Below are positions 27,382-36,784 of a stretch of DNA of 64,000 nt, in pieces. The position numbers and the translations under genes are program-made. The notes beneath the pieces were generated by a model. The model was not told the origin of the DNA. It made no database searches and was given only the letters and a program-made list of their open reading frames with translations. This DNA comes from Thalassotalea loyana (lineage in GTDB: Bacteria; Pseudomonadota; Gammaproteobacteria; Enterobacterales; Alteromonadaceae): the NCBI RefSeq assembly GCF_030161435.1, contig NZ_BSSV01000003.1, positions 1-64,000 of the forward strand, in the 5' to 3' direction. Numbering within the stretch: position 1 is the first letter of the stretch; each line of letters begins with the position of its first letter.

Positions 27382-28233
27382 ATGTTTCGCTTTCTAGGGC
27401 CAGCGCTAATTTTTGTCAGCGGCAACGCTCTGTCTGAGACAAATAATACCATTCACTGGTTACAATCTGAAATGCCGCCTGCACACATTCTGGAAGGCAA
27501 ACATAAGGGCACAGGCTATGCTGATCTAACGATGCAACTGCTGATTGATTCATTGCCTGAATATCAACATATCAAAGTACTTGCGAATTACAAAAGAAGT
27601 GAAAAAGAATTGGCGACCTTTGACAATCGCTGTCATGCCGCACTATTAAAGTCCCCCGATCGAGAAAACTTTATCGAATACAGCAACGCCACATACTTAA
27701 TCTCGTCGAATAAACTGTTTGTTTTGCCTAATAAAAGTGCAATGGTAGAGAAGTACTTAACGACAGATAAAAAAGTTAAATTAGCAGATCTTTTGGACAA
27801 TGAGCCATTTATCCTTGGTGTCAGCAGCGGTGCTAAATATGGAGCAGCGATTGATAAAGCACTACAATTACCTTCAAGCAAAGACAACCTAGCGTTTCGC
27901 TCCGCGATAGATCACTATTCAGGATTATCTGGCATGTTGCAAAAGTACCAAAGACTTGATGGTTTTTTAGGGTTAGCAATTGAGAATCGTTACTTCCAAC
28001 CGCCTGGTGAAACACTTAGCGAGGATCTTGTTAGTTATTCAATTGATGGTGTTGACGATTATTTATTGGGTTATATCGGCTGTTCTAAGTCAGTATTTGG
28101 TAAAACGTTAATCAACAAAATAAATAAAGTCATTGATGCGGAACGTAATAGCAAGATCAAAAATTATTATCAGTCGTGGCTGCTTAATAAGGGCAAAGAA
28201 GCGCACAATATCCTGATTGAAAAGCTTAACTAA
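27382..28233 (+). CDS. Periplasmic solute-binding protein, family 3-like
   Basis: A 283-residue protein with a short signal peptide ('FRFLGPALIFVSGNALS') and a type 2 periplasmic-binding fold related to amino-acid binding proteins. 'IHWLQSEMPPAHI' at the start and 'GKHKGTGYADLTMQLL' are typical of the orphan TIGR02285-like group. It is not next to ABC permease or ATPase genes, so its role may be sensing rather than transport. It is convergent with the DUF1272 gene. Confidence 0.75.
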   Translation: MFRFLGPALIFVSGNALSETNNTIHWLQSEMPPAHILEGKHKGTGYADLTMQLLIDSLPEYQHIKVLANYKRSEKELATFDNRCHAALLKSPDRENFIEYSNATYLISSNKLFVLPNKSAMVEKYLTTDKKVKLADLLDNEPFILGVSSGAKYGAAIDKALQLPSSKDNLAFRSAIDHYSGLSGMLQKYQRLDGFLGLAIENRYFQPPGETLSEDLVSYSIDGVDDYLLGYIGCSKSVFGKTLINKINKVIDAERNSKIKNYYQSWLLNKGKEAHNILIEKLN

Positions 28234-28241
28234 ATATTTTG

Positions 28242-28550
28242 TTATCGTTCACAGGGCTTTGTATTACTTATCTTTGCCGAAAATGCTTTGATCTCTTCAA
28301 CGCTATATTTGGTTGTCACCCTACTTGTTGATGCTGGTTGATGAGCGAGGCTCACGCCCTCTCGTCTAGCTACTTTTGGCCGAATAGGCCTTTGACATAA
28401 CCCACCGCCACAATTGGGGCAAACATTGTTGAGTACAGTTTCTACACAGGGTCTACAAAACGTGCACTCATACGTGCAAATCATCGCTTCCGTTGAATCT
28501 GGAGGTAAGTCCTTATCACAGCATTCACAATTTGGTTTTAATTCAAGCAT
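28242..28550 (-). CDS. DUF1272 cysteine-rich zinc-binding protein
   Basis: A 102-residue protein. Residues 1-58 are a classic DUF1272 domain: 'LELKPNCECCDKDLPPDS', 'ICTYECTFCRPCVE' and 'CPNCGGGL' supply at least eight cysteines in CxxC pairs for zinc binding. The tail is longer than usual and polar. The family's function is unknown. Confidence 0.88.
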   Translation of the reverse strand: MLELKPNCECCDKDLPPDSTEAMICTYECTFCRPCVETVLNNVCPNCGGGLCQRPIRPKVARREGVSLAHQPASTSRVTTKYSVEEIKAFSAKISNTKPCER

Positions 28551-28597
28551 ATTCGCTAAATCCTCTTCATACTAGCCTAAGAAAAAGACGCTAATCG

Positions 28598-29080
28598 TTA
28601 TTGCTCATCTTCTTTTTGATACCTTGCTATCGTACGTTTAATTTGTTTTTGTTCCCATTTTTCTCCAAAAGGTTGGAAAACGACGACTGCGTGTGCAGCA
28701 ATAATAAACAAATAACAAACTGCCAAGTAAATAAGTACCTCAAGGTTTTCACCTTGGTTGTAATTGGGTAATAAAAACAGTACGTAGGTGAGTATCAAAA
28801 ATGAAGAGAGGAAATAGAATTGCTTTTTTCCACGGACCTCAGCTTCAGCAGCTTCTTTATGCTCGTTAAGTGCTTGCTGGTTATCAAGCTCAGCTTCCTT
28901 GCGCTTAACTCGAAGCTCATCCACATCCACTTCAAAAACTGCGGCTAAAGACTTCATCGTCTCAAGTCCGACACTCTCGCCTTTTTCAACACGTTGAATC
29001 GTTCTAATATTCAAACCACTCATCTGGGCGAGTTGTTGCTGCGACCAATTGTGTTTTTGCCTTAACGATCTTATCGGCAT
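28598..29080 (-). CDS. XRE-type regulator with two-pass membrane domain
   Basis: A 160-residue protein with an N-terminal Cro/C1-type helix-turn-helix (residues 1-58: 'LRQKHNWSQQQLAQMSGLN', 'TIQRVEKGESVGLETMKSLA'). A coiled, charged linker follows, then two membrane segments at about 88-105 and 115-133 in a '2TM' arrangement. It may be a membrane-tethered regulator. The ATG has AAGGA upstream. The targets are unknown. Confidence 0.8.
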   Translation of the reverse strand: MPIRSLRQKHNWSQQQLAQMSGLNIRTIQRVEKGESVGLETMKSLAAVFEVDVDELRVKRKEAELDNQQALNEHKEAAEAEVRGKKQFYFLSSFLILTYVLFLLPNYNQGENLEVLIYLAVCYLFIIAAHAVVVFQPFGEKWEQKQIKRTIARYQKEDEQ

Positions 29081-29346
29081 AATCTAAATCCTTAACTACC
29101 TTATATGTTTGCTCGTCACTATAACTAAAACAACGATAATGCTGTAGCGACAGTCGCATGACAAATGTACGACAATTCGTTAATTCAAGCAAAATTTGCG
29201 AGTTTCTCTACGCTTACTGTCCGAAGTGTTTACAAATTAATCAGGCACATAAAAATTTAAATTAAACACCAGCAAACCGTAGCAAGCGCCGGTGAATACC
29301 GCTACAATACCCGACCTAATTACTAGGGTATTTGATAGGCTTTAAA

Positions 29347-30045
29347 TTGAAATTTACCAATAAAGATGTACTGCTTTTTGATTTAGACGGAACCTTAATT
29401 GATAGCGTCCCAGATTTAGCGTTAAGTGTTAACCAAATGCTGACAAGCCTTGGTATGAATACCTACCCGATCAATGAAATTCGTAGTTGGGTTGGAAACG
29501 GCGCTGCTGTACTCACAAGAAGAGCGTTATCAGGTAGTATCAATATCAAAGCTGACCTAAAAGCTGACCTCGTAGAAAAAGCACTAGCTACGTTCCTCGA
29601 CTATTACCAACAAAATGTTTGCGTTGATACCACTGTATACCCGAACGTCGCTAGTACGTTGGCAGCACTTCACAACAGTGGCTACCAAATGGTTATTGTG
29701 ACCAACAAGCCAGAACAATTTGTTCGCCCTATCCTCGAAAAACTTAGTCTTAACACCTACTTCAGCATGATTGTAGGCGGTGATAGCTTATCGAAAAGGA
29801 AGCCAGATCCAATGCAATTACATTATGTTTGTGAGCAACTGAAAGTAAGTGAGTCTCAATGCATAATGATTGGTGATTCTAAAAATGATATTCATGCAGC
29901 AGTGGCAGCCAACATGGATAGCATTGCGTTAACTTATGGCTACAACCATGGCGAAGATATTCACAGCCATGGTGCTAACGTGGTCTTAGATGACTTTGCA
30001 GAGTTGCTCGATGTACTGGACACTATCGATGAACCAGTAAGTTAA
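29347..30045 (+). CDS. gph: Phosphoglycolate phosphatase (HAD family)
   Basis: A 232-residue HAD hydrolase. Motif I is 'DLDGTLIDS', motif II includes 'VTNKP', motif III 'KRKPDP' and motif IV 'MIGDSKNDI'. A four-helix cap lies between motifs I and II, as in Gph, which removes 2-phosphoglycolate formed during DNA end repair. I chose TTG at 29347 because AGG lies 7 bases upstream and the product then starts close to motif I. An earlier in-frame TTG at 29332 has poor spacing. A 7-bp inverted repeat (29306-29312 and 29326-29332) lies across the leader. Confidence 0.85.
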   Translation: MKFTNKDVLLFDLDGTLIDSVPDLALSVNQMLTSLGMNTYPINEIRSWVGNGAAVLTRRALSGSINIKADLKADLVEKALATFLDYYQQNVCVDTTVYPNVASTLAALHNSGYQMVIVTNKPEQFVRPILEKLSLNTYFSMIVGGDSLSKRKPDPMQLHYVCEQLKVSESQCIMIGDSKNDIHAAVAANMDSIALTYGYNHGEDIHSHGANVVLDDFAELLDVLDTIDEPVS

Positions 30046-30091
30046 CTGACCAATATTTCTTTTTTCTAGCAGTAATTTTTCAATCAACACA

Positions 30092-31534
30092 ATGCAGAAT
30101 CATAATTCTCAACAATTGCGCATCGGTATTATCGGTGGTGGCATAGGTGGTGCCACTATTGCGTTACGCCTCATTGAGCAAAGTGCACAAGTTGTGCTTT
30201 TCGAAAAGGAACCCCATTTAGTCAATGGGCCTCCTATGTGCCACCTACATGCAGGGGGCAATTTATATCGAGAAATTTCTGACGAACAGTGTATAGATTT
30301 GCTTAAACAGTCAATTGATACGGCAAAGTTCTATCGAGAAGCAATCGACTGTCGACCTACTATTGTTGCAGTTCCAACGCTTGATGACGGTCATCCTGAA
30401 GACGTTATTTCAAGGCTGAACATACTTCAGCAAGAGTATGCAAAATTAATCGATGTTGATCCGACTAACGAAGTACTGGGCCCTGCATCACAATATTACA
30501 CGCTATTTAATCGTAGTGACCTTGAGCAAATAGCTAATTTGCCCATCCCTAATGAGCCTGCTAACCCCGAACAATGGATGATCAACTTTGCTCAACATGT
30601 AGATCTTGATCAGCTTAAATATCCAATCATTTTAGTGCAAGAATATGGCATAAGCGCTTTTCGATTAGCAGCAATCACTAATTTAGCGTTAGAACGAAGT
30701 GAACATTGCCAATTATTAACAAATACGCGCGTTAAGTCGGTTTCCCAGGATAACGCCAATGGTACATGGCAAATTGAAACTGAATCAGCAGATAGCAACC
30801 AAGCAGTCGAAGTAGATTACCTAATAAATGCATGTGGTTTTAGAACAGGTACTATTGACGACATGATCGGCCTACTACCTAAACGTATGGTTGAATTTAA
30901 AGCCGCTTATGTTAGTCAATGGACACACTGCCAAAACACGTGGCCAGAAATCATATTTTACGGTACCCGTGGCACCAAAAATGGCATGACACAGCTTACA
31001 CCGTATCCTAATGGTTATTTTCAAATACACGCCATGACACCGGATGTTACGCTGTTTGAAGATGGACTTGTAGCCAGTAAGGAAGAAAGTGCGCAGCCTC
31101 AACTACCTCAAAAGTTTATCACTAAGGTAGACCGTCATTGGGATCCTGCCATAGTGAATAGCAGAACAGAAAAAGCCATCGATAAAGTGGCAAAATTCAT
31201 CCCTCATTTTGAAAGTGCGATTGTTGGTGGGCCACCAATGTATGGCGCGCAACAAATACCGGGGGTTGACTCAACTTTACGTGTTGCAGATGTTGCTTTC
31301 CAACATGATCGCTATGCGAGATGTGAAATTGTCAAAGCGTCTTCAGCGTTGCCAGCTGCCAATACGATTATCAACAAGCTCGTTGAATCAGGTTTGTTAA
31401 ATGCCGTTACGGCCGAATCACATCCTGCAACATCGAAACTTTCAGAGATCGATATCAAGGATCATGCAGAATTGCTTGCGACGAAGCGTAAATATCCAAA
31501 AGACTTAGCTGGACGCGTCCGAGCAGACGGTTAA
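30092..31534 (+). CDS. FAD-dependent oxidoreductase (DAO-type)
   Basis: A 480-residue flavoprotein with an N-terminal dinucleotide-binding motif 'IGIIGGGIGGATIALRL' and 'LINACGFRTG' for the second FAD contact. The overall plan is that of FAD-dependent amino-acid or amine oxidases. Related proteins are annotated only as FAD-dependent oxidoreductases, and the substrate is unknown. It follows gph by 46 bp and may be read from the same promoter. Confidence 0.8.
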   Translation: MQNHNSQQLRIGIIGGGIGGATIALRLIEQSAQVVLFEKEPHLVNGPPMCHLHAGGNLYREISDEQCIDLLKQSIDTAKFYREAIDCRPTIVAVPTLDDGHPEDVISRLNILQQEYAKLIDVDPTNEVLGPASQYYTLFNRSDLEQIANLPIPNEPANPEQWMINFAQHVDLDQLKYPIILVQEYGISAFRLAAITNLALERSEHCQLLTNTRVKSVSQDNANGTWQIETESADSNQAVEVDYLINACGFRTGTIDDMIGLLPKRMVEFKAAYVSQWTHCQNTWPEIIFYGTRGTKNGMTQLTPYPNGYFQIHAMTPDVTLFEDGLVASKEESAQPQLPQKFITKVDRHWDPAIVNSRTEKAIDKVAKFIPHFESAIVGGPPMYGAQQIPGVDSTLRVADVAFQHDRYARCEIVKASSALPAANTIINKLVESGLLNAVTAESHPATSKLSEIDIKDHAELLATKRKYPKDLAGRVRADG

Positions 31535-31571
31535 CGAGAGTAAAATAAGATTAACAATTGCCCTGCCATAT

Positions 31572-31766
31572 TTATTCGGTTTCAGAGCGCTTGCTACTCA
31601 ACGCTGAAAATATGGCACCAGCGAGCAAACCAATTACTGGCATAAACACCACGGCTAAACCTGGTTCACCAAACACGTTGATTTGATACATATCTAATAT
31701 CAAGCCAATCACTAGCCCTATAACTAAACCATAAGCAATAAGGTTTGAGTATCTTGTTTCATTCAT
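31572..31766 (-). CDS. Hypothetical glycine-rich membrane protein
   Basis: A 64-residue protein with two hydrophobic segments ('LIAYGLVIGLVIGLIL' and 'AVVFMPVIGLLAGAIFSAL'), each with GxxxG spacing. I recognise no family. It lies alone between the FAD oxidoreductase and a GNAT gene. Confidence 0.55.
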   Translation of the reverse strand: MNETRYSNLIAYGLVIGLVIGLILDMYQINVFGEPGLAVVFMPVIGLLAGAIFSALSSKRSETE

Positions 31767-31888
31767 CGTGTCATCCTGTTGACATCTGTCTGTACAATGT
31801 TTCGTAAATTATAGTGTAGCCCACAACTCTCGCTTTATTTAATTCATCGAAAAAGCTAAAGCAACAACTGTATTAAGCACATTAGTCC

Positions 31889-32374
31889 CTATTGTTTAAG
31901 CCCTTTGTGCATTATGTAGCTATCCACTAAACCTAATGTACCATGGTAATAAGCGTTTGGAATTGTACCAATGATACTAAAACCTAACTTTTGCCATAGT
32001 TTCACTGCAACTTCATTAGTAGATACCACACTATTAAATTGCATGGCCTCGAATCCTAGTTGTAATGCAACGTCCTGCGAATGTTCACACATCAACCGTG
32101 CAAGCCCTTTTCCTCTTGCAGCGCTGGACACCATATACCCACAATTGCAAATATGGCCACTTGGTCCCATGGCATTGGCTTTAAGATAGTATGTTGCCAG
32201 TACGATGCTATTTTCTTCGTAGATAAACGACTTTAACGTCGATTCACACCACAGACCATAGGCTTGTTCAATCGTCATATCTGGCTCAAAAGCATAAGTT
32301 TCTTGTGCCTGAATAACAGAGGAAAAAGTTGGCCAAAATGCTTCGAAGTCGGCTTTAGTCATTTCTCTAATCAT
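31889..32374 (-). CDS. GNAT family N-acetyltransferase
   Basis: A 161-residue GNAT-fold acetyltransferase. Acetyl-CoA binding motif A is 'MVSSAARGKGLARLMCEHS', in which 'RGKGLA' supplies the (R/Q)xxGxG/A loop. Motif B is 'AVKLWQKLGFSIIGTIP'. The acceptor is unknown. A ~230-residue-distant small gene lies upstream on the same strand. It is one of three GNAT genes between 31.9 and 37.7 kb. Confidence 0.85.
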   Translation of the reverse strand: MIREMTKADFEAFWPTFSSVIQAQETYAFEPDMTIEQAYGLWCESTLKSFIYEENSIVLATYYLKANAMGPSGHICNCGYMVSSAARGKGLARLMCEHSQDVALQLGFEAMQFNSVVSTNEVAVKLWQKLGFSIIGTIPNAYYHGTLGLVDSYIMHKGLKQ

Positions 32375-32481
32375 AATGTTCTTTTATGTTATAGTGTCTT
32401 GCTATGTTTTTGCGGTTTATCACAACTGTCCTGTTCTAAAAACTTATCAACCAAACCTTTGTGTTAATCCTTTAACGAAAA

Positions 32482-32634
32482 CTAAGTGATAACGGTACTG
32501 ACAAACTTAGCCGCTACGATAAACATAACACCACACAAAGCCCCTTTAAGTGCTGCTTTGGCGAAAGATTTCCGCTTGTTGTCCTGACTTTCCACGGGTA
32601 ATTCGTCTTGTGTTTCAGTTTTTTTATTCTTCAT
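32482..32634 (-). CDS. Small single-pass membrane protein, 50 residues
   Basis: A short reading frame with ATG at 32634 and stop at 32482-32484. 'GGAC' lies 6 bases before the ATG. The product has a lysine- and glutamate-rich first half ('MKNKKTETQDELPVESQDNK') and one hydrophobic segment near the C-terminus ('LKGALCGVMFIVAAKFVSTV'). I recognise no family. The plausible start and membrane topology support it, but no homology can be checked here. Confidence 0.45.
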   Translation of the reverse strand: MKNKKTETQDELPVESQDNKRKSFAKAALKGALCGVMFIVAAKFVSTVIT

Positions 32635-32664
32635 TATTTTGTCCACAATTAGCGCAAGATTTAA

Positions 32665-33255
32665 TTAAAGCAAAGCATAAAGTACCGCTATAACCATAGA
32701 CAATGCAAATACAATTCGAATCGCTCTCGCTTGTACTGGTTTTGAAAAGACAGGACGCAAGATACCGCCAAATAAAAGCCAGATTAAATCAACAATAGCG
32801 GCAACAACCAAGCATGTTATTCCGGTGCTGACGTAACCCACAACCGTATTAGAAAATGGTAATAAAAATTGTGAAAAAATCGCTAAGAATGCCGCATAAG
32901 CCTTAGGATTCAACAAATTTAAGATAAAACCATCCTTAAAGCTTGGTGCTGTATCCGACGCTTGTGAATTAGCAACAGGCGCAGTAGCAATTTTATAAGC
33001 AATAAATAAGATATAACCACCACCAACAAGCTGGCAAACCATACGTACATCAGGAAACTGAGCAAATAACGTAGCTAGCCCTGCTGTAGCACCAATGATA
33101 GCAACACTAAGGCCAAGTAGGATTCCAGCTAAAAAAGGAAGCCCCCTTTTAAAGCCAAATGTTGCGCCAGTTGCTGCTAATGCTAACGGTGCTGGGCCTG
33201 GAGAGCCAAGCAGTAATGCGGTGGTGGTAATTAATACGATAAACGATTCAAACAA
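32665..33255 (-). CDS. LysE/RhtB family exporter
   Basis: A 196-residue inner-membrane exporter with about six membrane segments. The family signature near the N-terminus is 'PGPAPLALAATGATFGFKRG'; 'GGGYILFIAYKI' and 'NPKAYAAF' are further family blocks. Members export amino acids such as lysine, threonine or homoserine lactone; the substrate here is unknown. Confidence 0.88.
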   Translation of the reverse strand: MFESFIVLITTTALLLGSPGPAPLALAATGATFGFKRGLPFLAGILLGLSVAIIGATAGLATLFAQFPDVRMVCQLVGGGYILFIAYKIATAPVANSQASDTAPSFKDGFILNLLNPKAYAAFLAIFSQFLLPFSNTVVGYVSTGITCLVVAAIVDLIWLLFGGILRPVFSKPVQARAIRIVFALSMVIAVLYALL

Positions 33256-33356
33256 ATTTGAGGTTCCTGTGATGTTCAGCCAATTAACATGACGGATGTG
33301 TATGTTATTTAATGACTTTAAGGCTTATTGCGGTTATGCAATTGAACAATAAATAC

Positions 33357-33779
33357 TTAATCAACGGCGATGCTCATGTAGTAAAAGCGATCATCTTCTT
33401 TATCGGTTTGAAAGCCCATATTTCTATAGAGTTTATATGCAGGGCTGCGCTTAAACACCTTAAGTTCGGTGTGTTGAAGCTTCCGCTCTTTAGTAATTGC
33501 AATAACCATTAAAATCACTTGTCTGCCATAGCCTTTACTTTGGTGTTCCGAGGCAATTTGAATATCTCGAAGCTGGCACCGCTGATTATCAAAAGACAGT
33601 CGAAGAACGCCTATACGCTCCCCTTGACGAAGAATGTCAAAATTAGAGAGCTCTGCGGTAGCCCTATAAACATCTGATAGCCCCCAATCAACTTCGTACA
33701 TCTCATAATATGGTTTCATATTATCGAGTGTAAACTCAGCAGACGACATTAAGTCTTTAGTACTTATTATTTCTAACAT
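33357..33779 (-). CDS. GNAT family N-acetyltransferase
   Basis: A 140-residue GNAT protein. Motif A is 'DIQIASEHQSKGYGRQVILM' with the 'QSKGYG' acetyl-CoA loop, and motif B is 'AYKLYRNMGFQT'. The acceptor is unknown. It lies 27 bp downstream of the cupin gene on the same strand. Confidence 0.85.
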   Translation of the reverse strand: MLEIISTKDLMSSAEFTLDNMKPYYEMYEVDWGLSDVYRATAELSNFDILRQGERIGVLRLSFDNQRCQLRDIQIASEHQSKGYGRQVILMVIAITKERKLQHTELKVFKRSPAYKLYRNMGFQTDKEDDRFYYMSIAVD

Positions 33780-33806
33780 GACGACTTATCAACGTAGTTA
33801 GTTTCA

Positions 33807-34172
33807 TTAAATTTCATTGGTTTTGCTTAAGTTAAACTGAATGATCAACAGATCGATATTTGCATCTGAATCATTTGTTAGGCCATGCGCACCATACGGT
33901 TTGTTTTTAATCATGTCGCCCTTTGTAACTTTTACTTCTTGGCCATCAATAACCATGGTGCCATTACCTTCAAGGATGATATACATTTCTTCATTGTTGC
34001 CATGTTTATGGTAACCAACCGTTGAATTGGGTGGAATAACTTGTCTATCAATAAAGTCACAATCACTTAAAAAGTCTGACTTGCTCCATATTTCATACAG
34101 TTCAACCGCACCGATACCATCATGTGCATTTTCTTGGATTTGTTTATCTGTTTCTAAAAAATTTCGAATCAT
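33807..34172 (-). CDS. Cupin domain protein
   Basis: A protein of about 121 residues with a single cupin barrel. Cupin motif 1 is 'GYHKHGNNEEMYIILEGNG', with metal ligands HxH and E, and motif 2 is 'KNKPYGAHGLTN'. It is probably a small metal-binding enzyme or sugar/ligand-binding protein in the cytosol. I prefer the ATG at 34172; an in-frame TTG at 34196 has no ribosome-binding site. It follows sseA by 32 bp. Confidence 0.8.
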   Translation of the reverse strand: MIRNFLETDKQIQENAHDGIGAVELYEIWSKSDFLSDCDFIDRQVIPPNSTVGYHKHGNNEEMYIILEGNGTMVIDGQEVKVTKGDMIKNKPYGAHGLTNDSDANIDLLIIQFNLSKTNEI

Positions 34173-34204
34173 TGCAATATCTAAAAATAAGCTCAAGTAA
34201 GTTT

Positions 34205-35044
34205 CTAGGTTTCTATAGGATAGTTACTGCTGCCCCATTCAGACCAAGACCCGTCATACAAAACCAAATCAGTAAAACCTGTGATATGCGCAGCCGCCAA
34301 CACAATACATGCGGTAATGCCCGAACCACAGGTAAAGACTAACTGGTTTGTTGTGTCTGGAAGGCGATCGTTAAAAAGTGTGGTTAATGCTTCAGGGGTT
34401 TTAAAGGTAAAACCATCTAATACTTGGCCAAATGGAATATTAATAGCATTGGGGATATGGCCAGACCTGACGCCTACCCTTGGCTCTTTCTCAATGCCTG
34501 AAAATCGTGAGGGTGAACGCACATCAACAACGGTTACATGTTCATCAGCAATGGTGCCTAAAACATAATCAGCATGACAAACATTGTTAGCTTGATACGT
34601 AGCGGTAAAAACATTGCTGTTATCGTTAGCATAAACTTTATGCTTGGTATCAACCTCTCTATGCTCTTTTAGCCACTGTGGCAGCCCGCCATCAAGAATA
34701 CATACATTGTCAAATCCCATGGATTTAAAAATCCACCATGCACGAGGTGATGAGTAAACGCCTTGGTTGTCGTACACAACAACCGTGTTGTGTTTTGTGA
34801 TACCAAACTTTGCCAGCGCAGTTTCAAACTGCTGCTTTGTCGGGAAAGCATTAACGCTTTCGGACTGTAAATCACATAAGTCTTTTTCGAGATCGCATCG
34901 TAAACTCGTTGGTATCACTTGTAACGTCGGGTATTCCAATGGTGTCTTACCAACAACCTTCGCCATACTTGCGTCTAAAATCACAATGTTGTCATCATGT
35001 AAATGCTCTTCAAGCCATTGACAACTAACAGTTACATTTTCCAT
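34205..35044 (-). CDS. sseA: 3-Mercaptopyruvate sulfurtransferase
   Basis: A 279-residue protein of two tandem rhodanese domains. The active-site cysteine is Cys239 in 'TCGSGITAC'; CGSGxT is the 3-mercaptopyruvate sulfurtransferase loop, distinct from the CRxG/R loop of thiosulfate enzymes. The N-terminal domain keeps 'YDNQGVYSSPRAWW'. It transfers sulfur from 3-mercaptopyruvate to thiols or cyanide. It is probably in one transcript with the cupin and GNAT genes. Confidence 0.92.
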   Translation of the reverse strand: MENVTVSCQWLEEHLHDDNIVILDASMAKVVGKTPLEYPTLQVIPTSLRCDLEKDLCDLQSESVNAFPTKQQFETALAKFGITKHNTVVVYDNQGVYSSPRAWWIFKSMGFDNVCILDGGLPQWLKEHREVDTKHKVYANDNSNVFTATYQANNVCHADYVLGTIADEHVTVVDVRSPSRFSGIEKEPRVGVRSGHIPNAINIPFGQVLDGFTFKTPEALTTLFNDRLPDTTNQLVFTCGSGITACIVLAAAHITGFTDLVLYDGSWSEWGSSNYPIET

Positions 35045-35159
35045 CTATACATCTCTAACATGGCAATACACACTACAAAAAAATTTATTGCTTATGCAAA
35101 CTCAAGATACTTGTTTGGTTATTCGCTAACTGTTTTTTAGACAGCACTTTGTAATACCC

Positions 35160-35321
35160 CTAATAAACATCATCTACCGAAATGGAGAACCTAGGCGTAT
35201 CGGGTTTGTATGGAAACGCCTGATTAACATCATGATTATTAAGCTCGAGTTTGATTAACTCTTGATATGAACGTGCAGAAACGGGGGTTATTAATTGACC
35301 ATCTATTCGGATACTTTCCAT
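35160..35321 (-). CDS. Small hypothetical protein, 53 residues
   Basis: A short frame in the 433-bp gap between sseA and the HxlR gene. The ATG at 35321 has a strong GGAG at 5 bases, and the frame ends at 35160-35162. The product begins 'MESIRIDGQLITPVSARSYQ' and is polar, without a membrane segment or recognised motif. The ribosome-binding site makes it likely to be translated. The rest of the gap shows nothing I recognise. Confidence 0.5.
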   Translation of the reverse strand: MESIRIDGQLITPVSARSYQELIKLELNNHDVNQAFPYKPDTPRFSISVDDVY

Positions 35322-35477
35322 GTTAACTCCAATCTGTCCTTACAGGACTGCAATCAGGCAAATAAACATAGCTAACTTACTATTTATTGGTCACTTTTTC
35401 TAGTTTTGAAGGTAATTATTCTAATAATACTAATTGCCTTATAGATTGAGCTTGTAACGCTCTTTTTTAAAAACATT

Positions 35478-35819
35478 TTAAGGATTCTTTTCTATTTCGA
35501 CCTGCAACTTGTCAATTTCATCTAATACTTTCAAGAACTTTTCGCCAAAATCAGTCACCTGATACTCAACCCTAGGTGGTATTTCGTTATATGAAATCTT
35601 GTCTAAAATACCAAATTGAGTATTTTTACGTAAACATTGATTGAGTACTTTTGTCGTTAACCCGTCGACACTGCGGACCATTTCGCCAGGTCTGTTGATG
35701 CCATCTGCCAACAATTGATAAACCGTCAATGACCATTTGCAGCCATAAATCGTCTCAACCATGGTCGCACTTTCGTTAGGCGCTGTTTTTCTTAAATATT
35801 TTTTTTCGTTATCTTTCAT
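35478..35819 (-). CDS. HxlR family transcriptional regulator
   Basis: A 113-residue winged-helix regulator. 'VETIYGCKWSLTVYQLLADG', 'RPGEMVRSVDGLTTKVLNQCLR' (in part) and 'EIPPRVEYQVTDFG' are the HxlR signature blocks. Such proteins often respond to electrophiles or redox through cysteines; Cys27 and Cys61 or so are candidates. It is divergent from the SDR gene, which is its most likely target. Confidence 0.9.
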   Translation of the reverse strand: MKDNEKKYLRKTAPNESATMVETIYGCKWSLTVYQLLADGINRPGEMVRSVDGLTTKVLNQCLRKNTQFGILDKISYNEIPPRVEYQVTDFGEKFLKVLDEIDKLQVEIEKNP

Positions 35820-35821
35820 AA

Positions 35822-35865
35822 ATATGTACCAATAAGTACCTACCTTACCAATTTGTACTTACTTT
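35822..35865. promoter_or_regulatory. Probable HxlR operator
   Basis: An inverted repeat 'TAAGTAC' (35833-35839) and 'GTACTTA' (35855-35861), spaced 15 bases, lies in the 106-bp region between the divergent HxlR and SDR genes. A further 'gtacc' occurs at 35826. The GTACTT half-site spacing resembles known HxlR-family operators. Confidence 0.5.
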
Positions 35866-35925
35866 TTTTCACGTTCTTAACGCTATAAATTTACTTCGAA
35901 CTTTAACATAATTCGGAGAAAATCA

Positions 35926-36699
35926 ATGACAACTTCATACACTGCATTAATCATTGGTGGCTCAAGTGGGATGGGATTAGCGACCGCAAAACAACTTATT
36001 GCCCAAAATATTAACGTTATCATCGTTGGAAGCAACACGGATAAGTTAGCCAGCGCCAAACACGCACTTGAAGCTATGATTGAAAACAGCGCGCTTGTAG
36101 AAACGATCCAAGCGGATCTTTATCAACAACAAGACGTAGACCGCCTTATTGAACAAGTAAAAGCTAATGATGCGCATATTAAGTTTCTTGTTAATGCGGC
36201 AGGATATTTCAATCCAAAACCATATTTAGAACACCATGCTGACGATTATGATATCTACGCTAAACTTAATCGTGCCATCTTTTTCATCAGTCAGGCGGTC
36301 TCTCAAAATATGAAGGAGCATGGTAGTGGCTCAATTGTAAATATCGGATCAATGTGGGCAAAACAAGCGATTAAGGCAACGCCATCATCGGCTTATTCAA
36401 TGGCCAAAGCAGGATTGCATGCACTGACACAACACATGGCAATGGAGCTTGCTGAATATAACATTAGGGTAAACGCCGTCTCGCCTGCAGTCGTCAAAAC
36501 CCCAATATATGAGACATTTATCGATCCAGCTGAGGTAGATGAAGCCCTATCAGGTTTTGATAGCTTTCATCCTATCGGGCGAATCGGCACACCTGATGAT
36601 ATTGCTAATAGCATCGTGTTCTTATTACAAGATAACGCAAGTTGGGTAACAGGTGCTATTTGGGACGTTGATGGTGGCGTTATCTCAGGCAGAAATTAG
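35926..36699 (+). CDS. Short-chain dehydrogenase/reductase
   Basis: A 257-residue classical SDR. The cofactor motif is '[16 protein letters not shown]', 'NAAG' follows, and the catalytic Ser and YxxxK are in '[10 protein letters not shown]'. The C-terminal '[12 protein letters not shown]' is standard. It is expected to oxidise or reduce a hydroxyl or carbonyl group with NAD(P)H; the substrate is unknown. GGAG lies 7 bases before the ATG. It is probably controlled by the divergent HxlR regulator. Confidence 0.9.
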   Translation: MTTSYTALIIGGSSGMGLATAKQLIAQNINVIIVGSNTDKLASAKHALEAMIENSALVETIQADLYQQQDVDRLIEQVKANDAHIKFLVNAAGYFNPKPYLEHHADDYDIYAKLNRAIFFISQAVSQNMKEHGSGSIVNIGSMWAKQAIKATPSSAYSMAKAGLHALTQHMAMELAEYNIRVNAVSPAVVKTPIYETFIDPAEVDEALSGFDSFHPIGRIGTPDDIANSIVFLLQDNASWVTGAIWDVDGGVISGRN

Positions 36700-36715
36700 T
36701 CAGCATCTATAAATA

Positions 36716-36753
36716 AAATAAAGGCACGAACAAATGAGTTCCTGCCTTTATTT
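36716..36753. terminator. Bidirectional Rho-independent terminator
   Basis: An 11-bp stem ('AAATAAAGGCA' 36716-36726 and 'TGCCTTTATTT' 36743-36753) is extended by an inner GAAC/GTTC pair. It lies between the convergent SDR gene and the minus-strand membrane-protein gene at 36785 and has T-rich flanks in both directions. Confidence 0.8.
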
Positions 36754-36784
36754 GCTACTTACTCTTACATAGCAATCAAACGGG

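Noticed and set aside
29280-29332. Inverted repeats before gph considered as a riboswitch or attenuator
   Set aside because: Only short stems (7 bp and an interrupted 9 bp) are visible, with no leader peptide or known riboswitch pattern.
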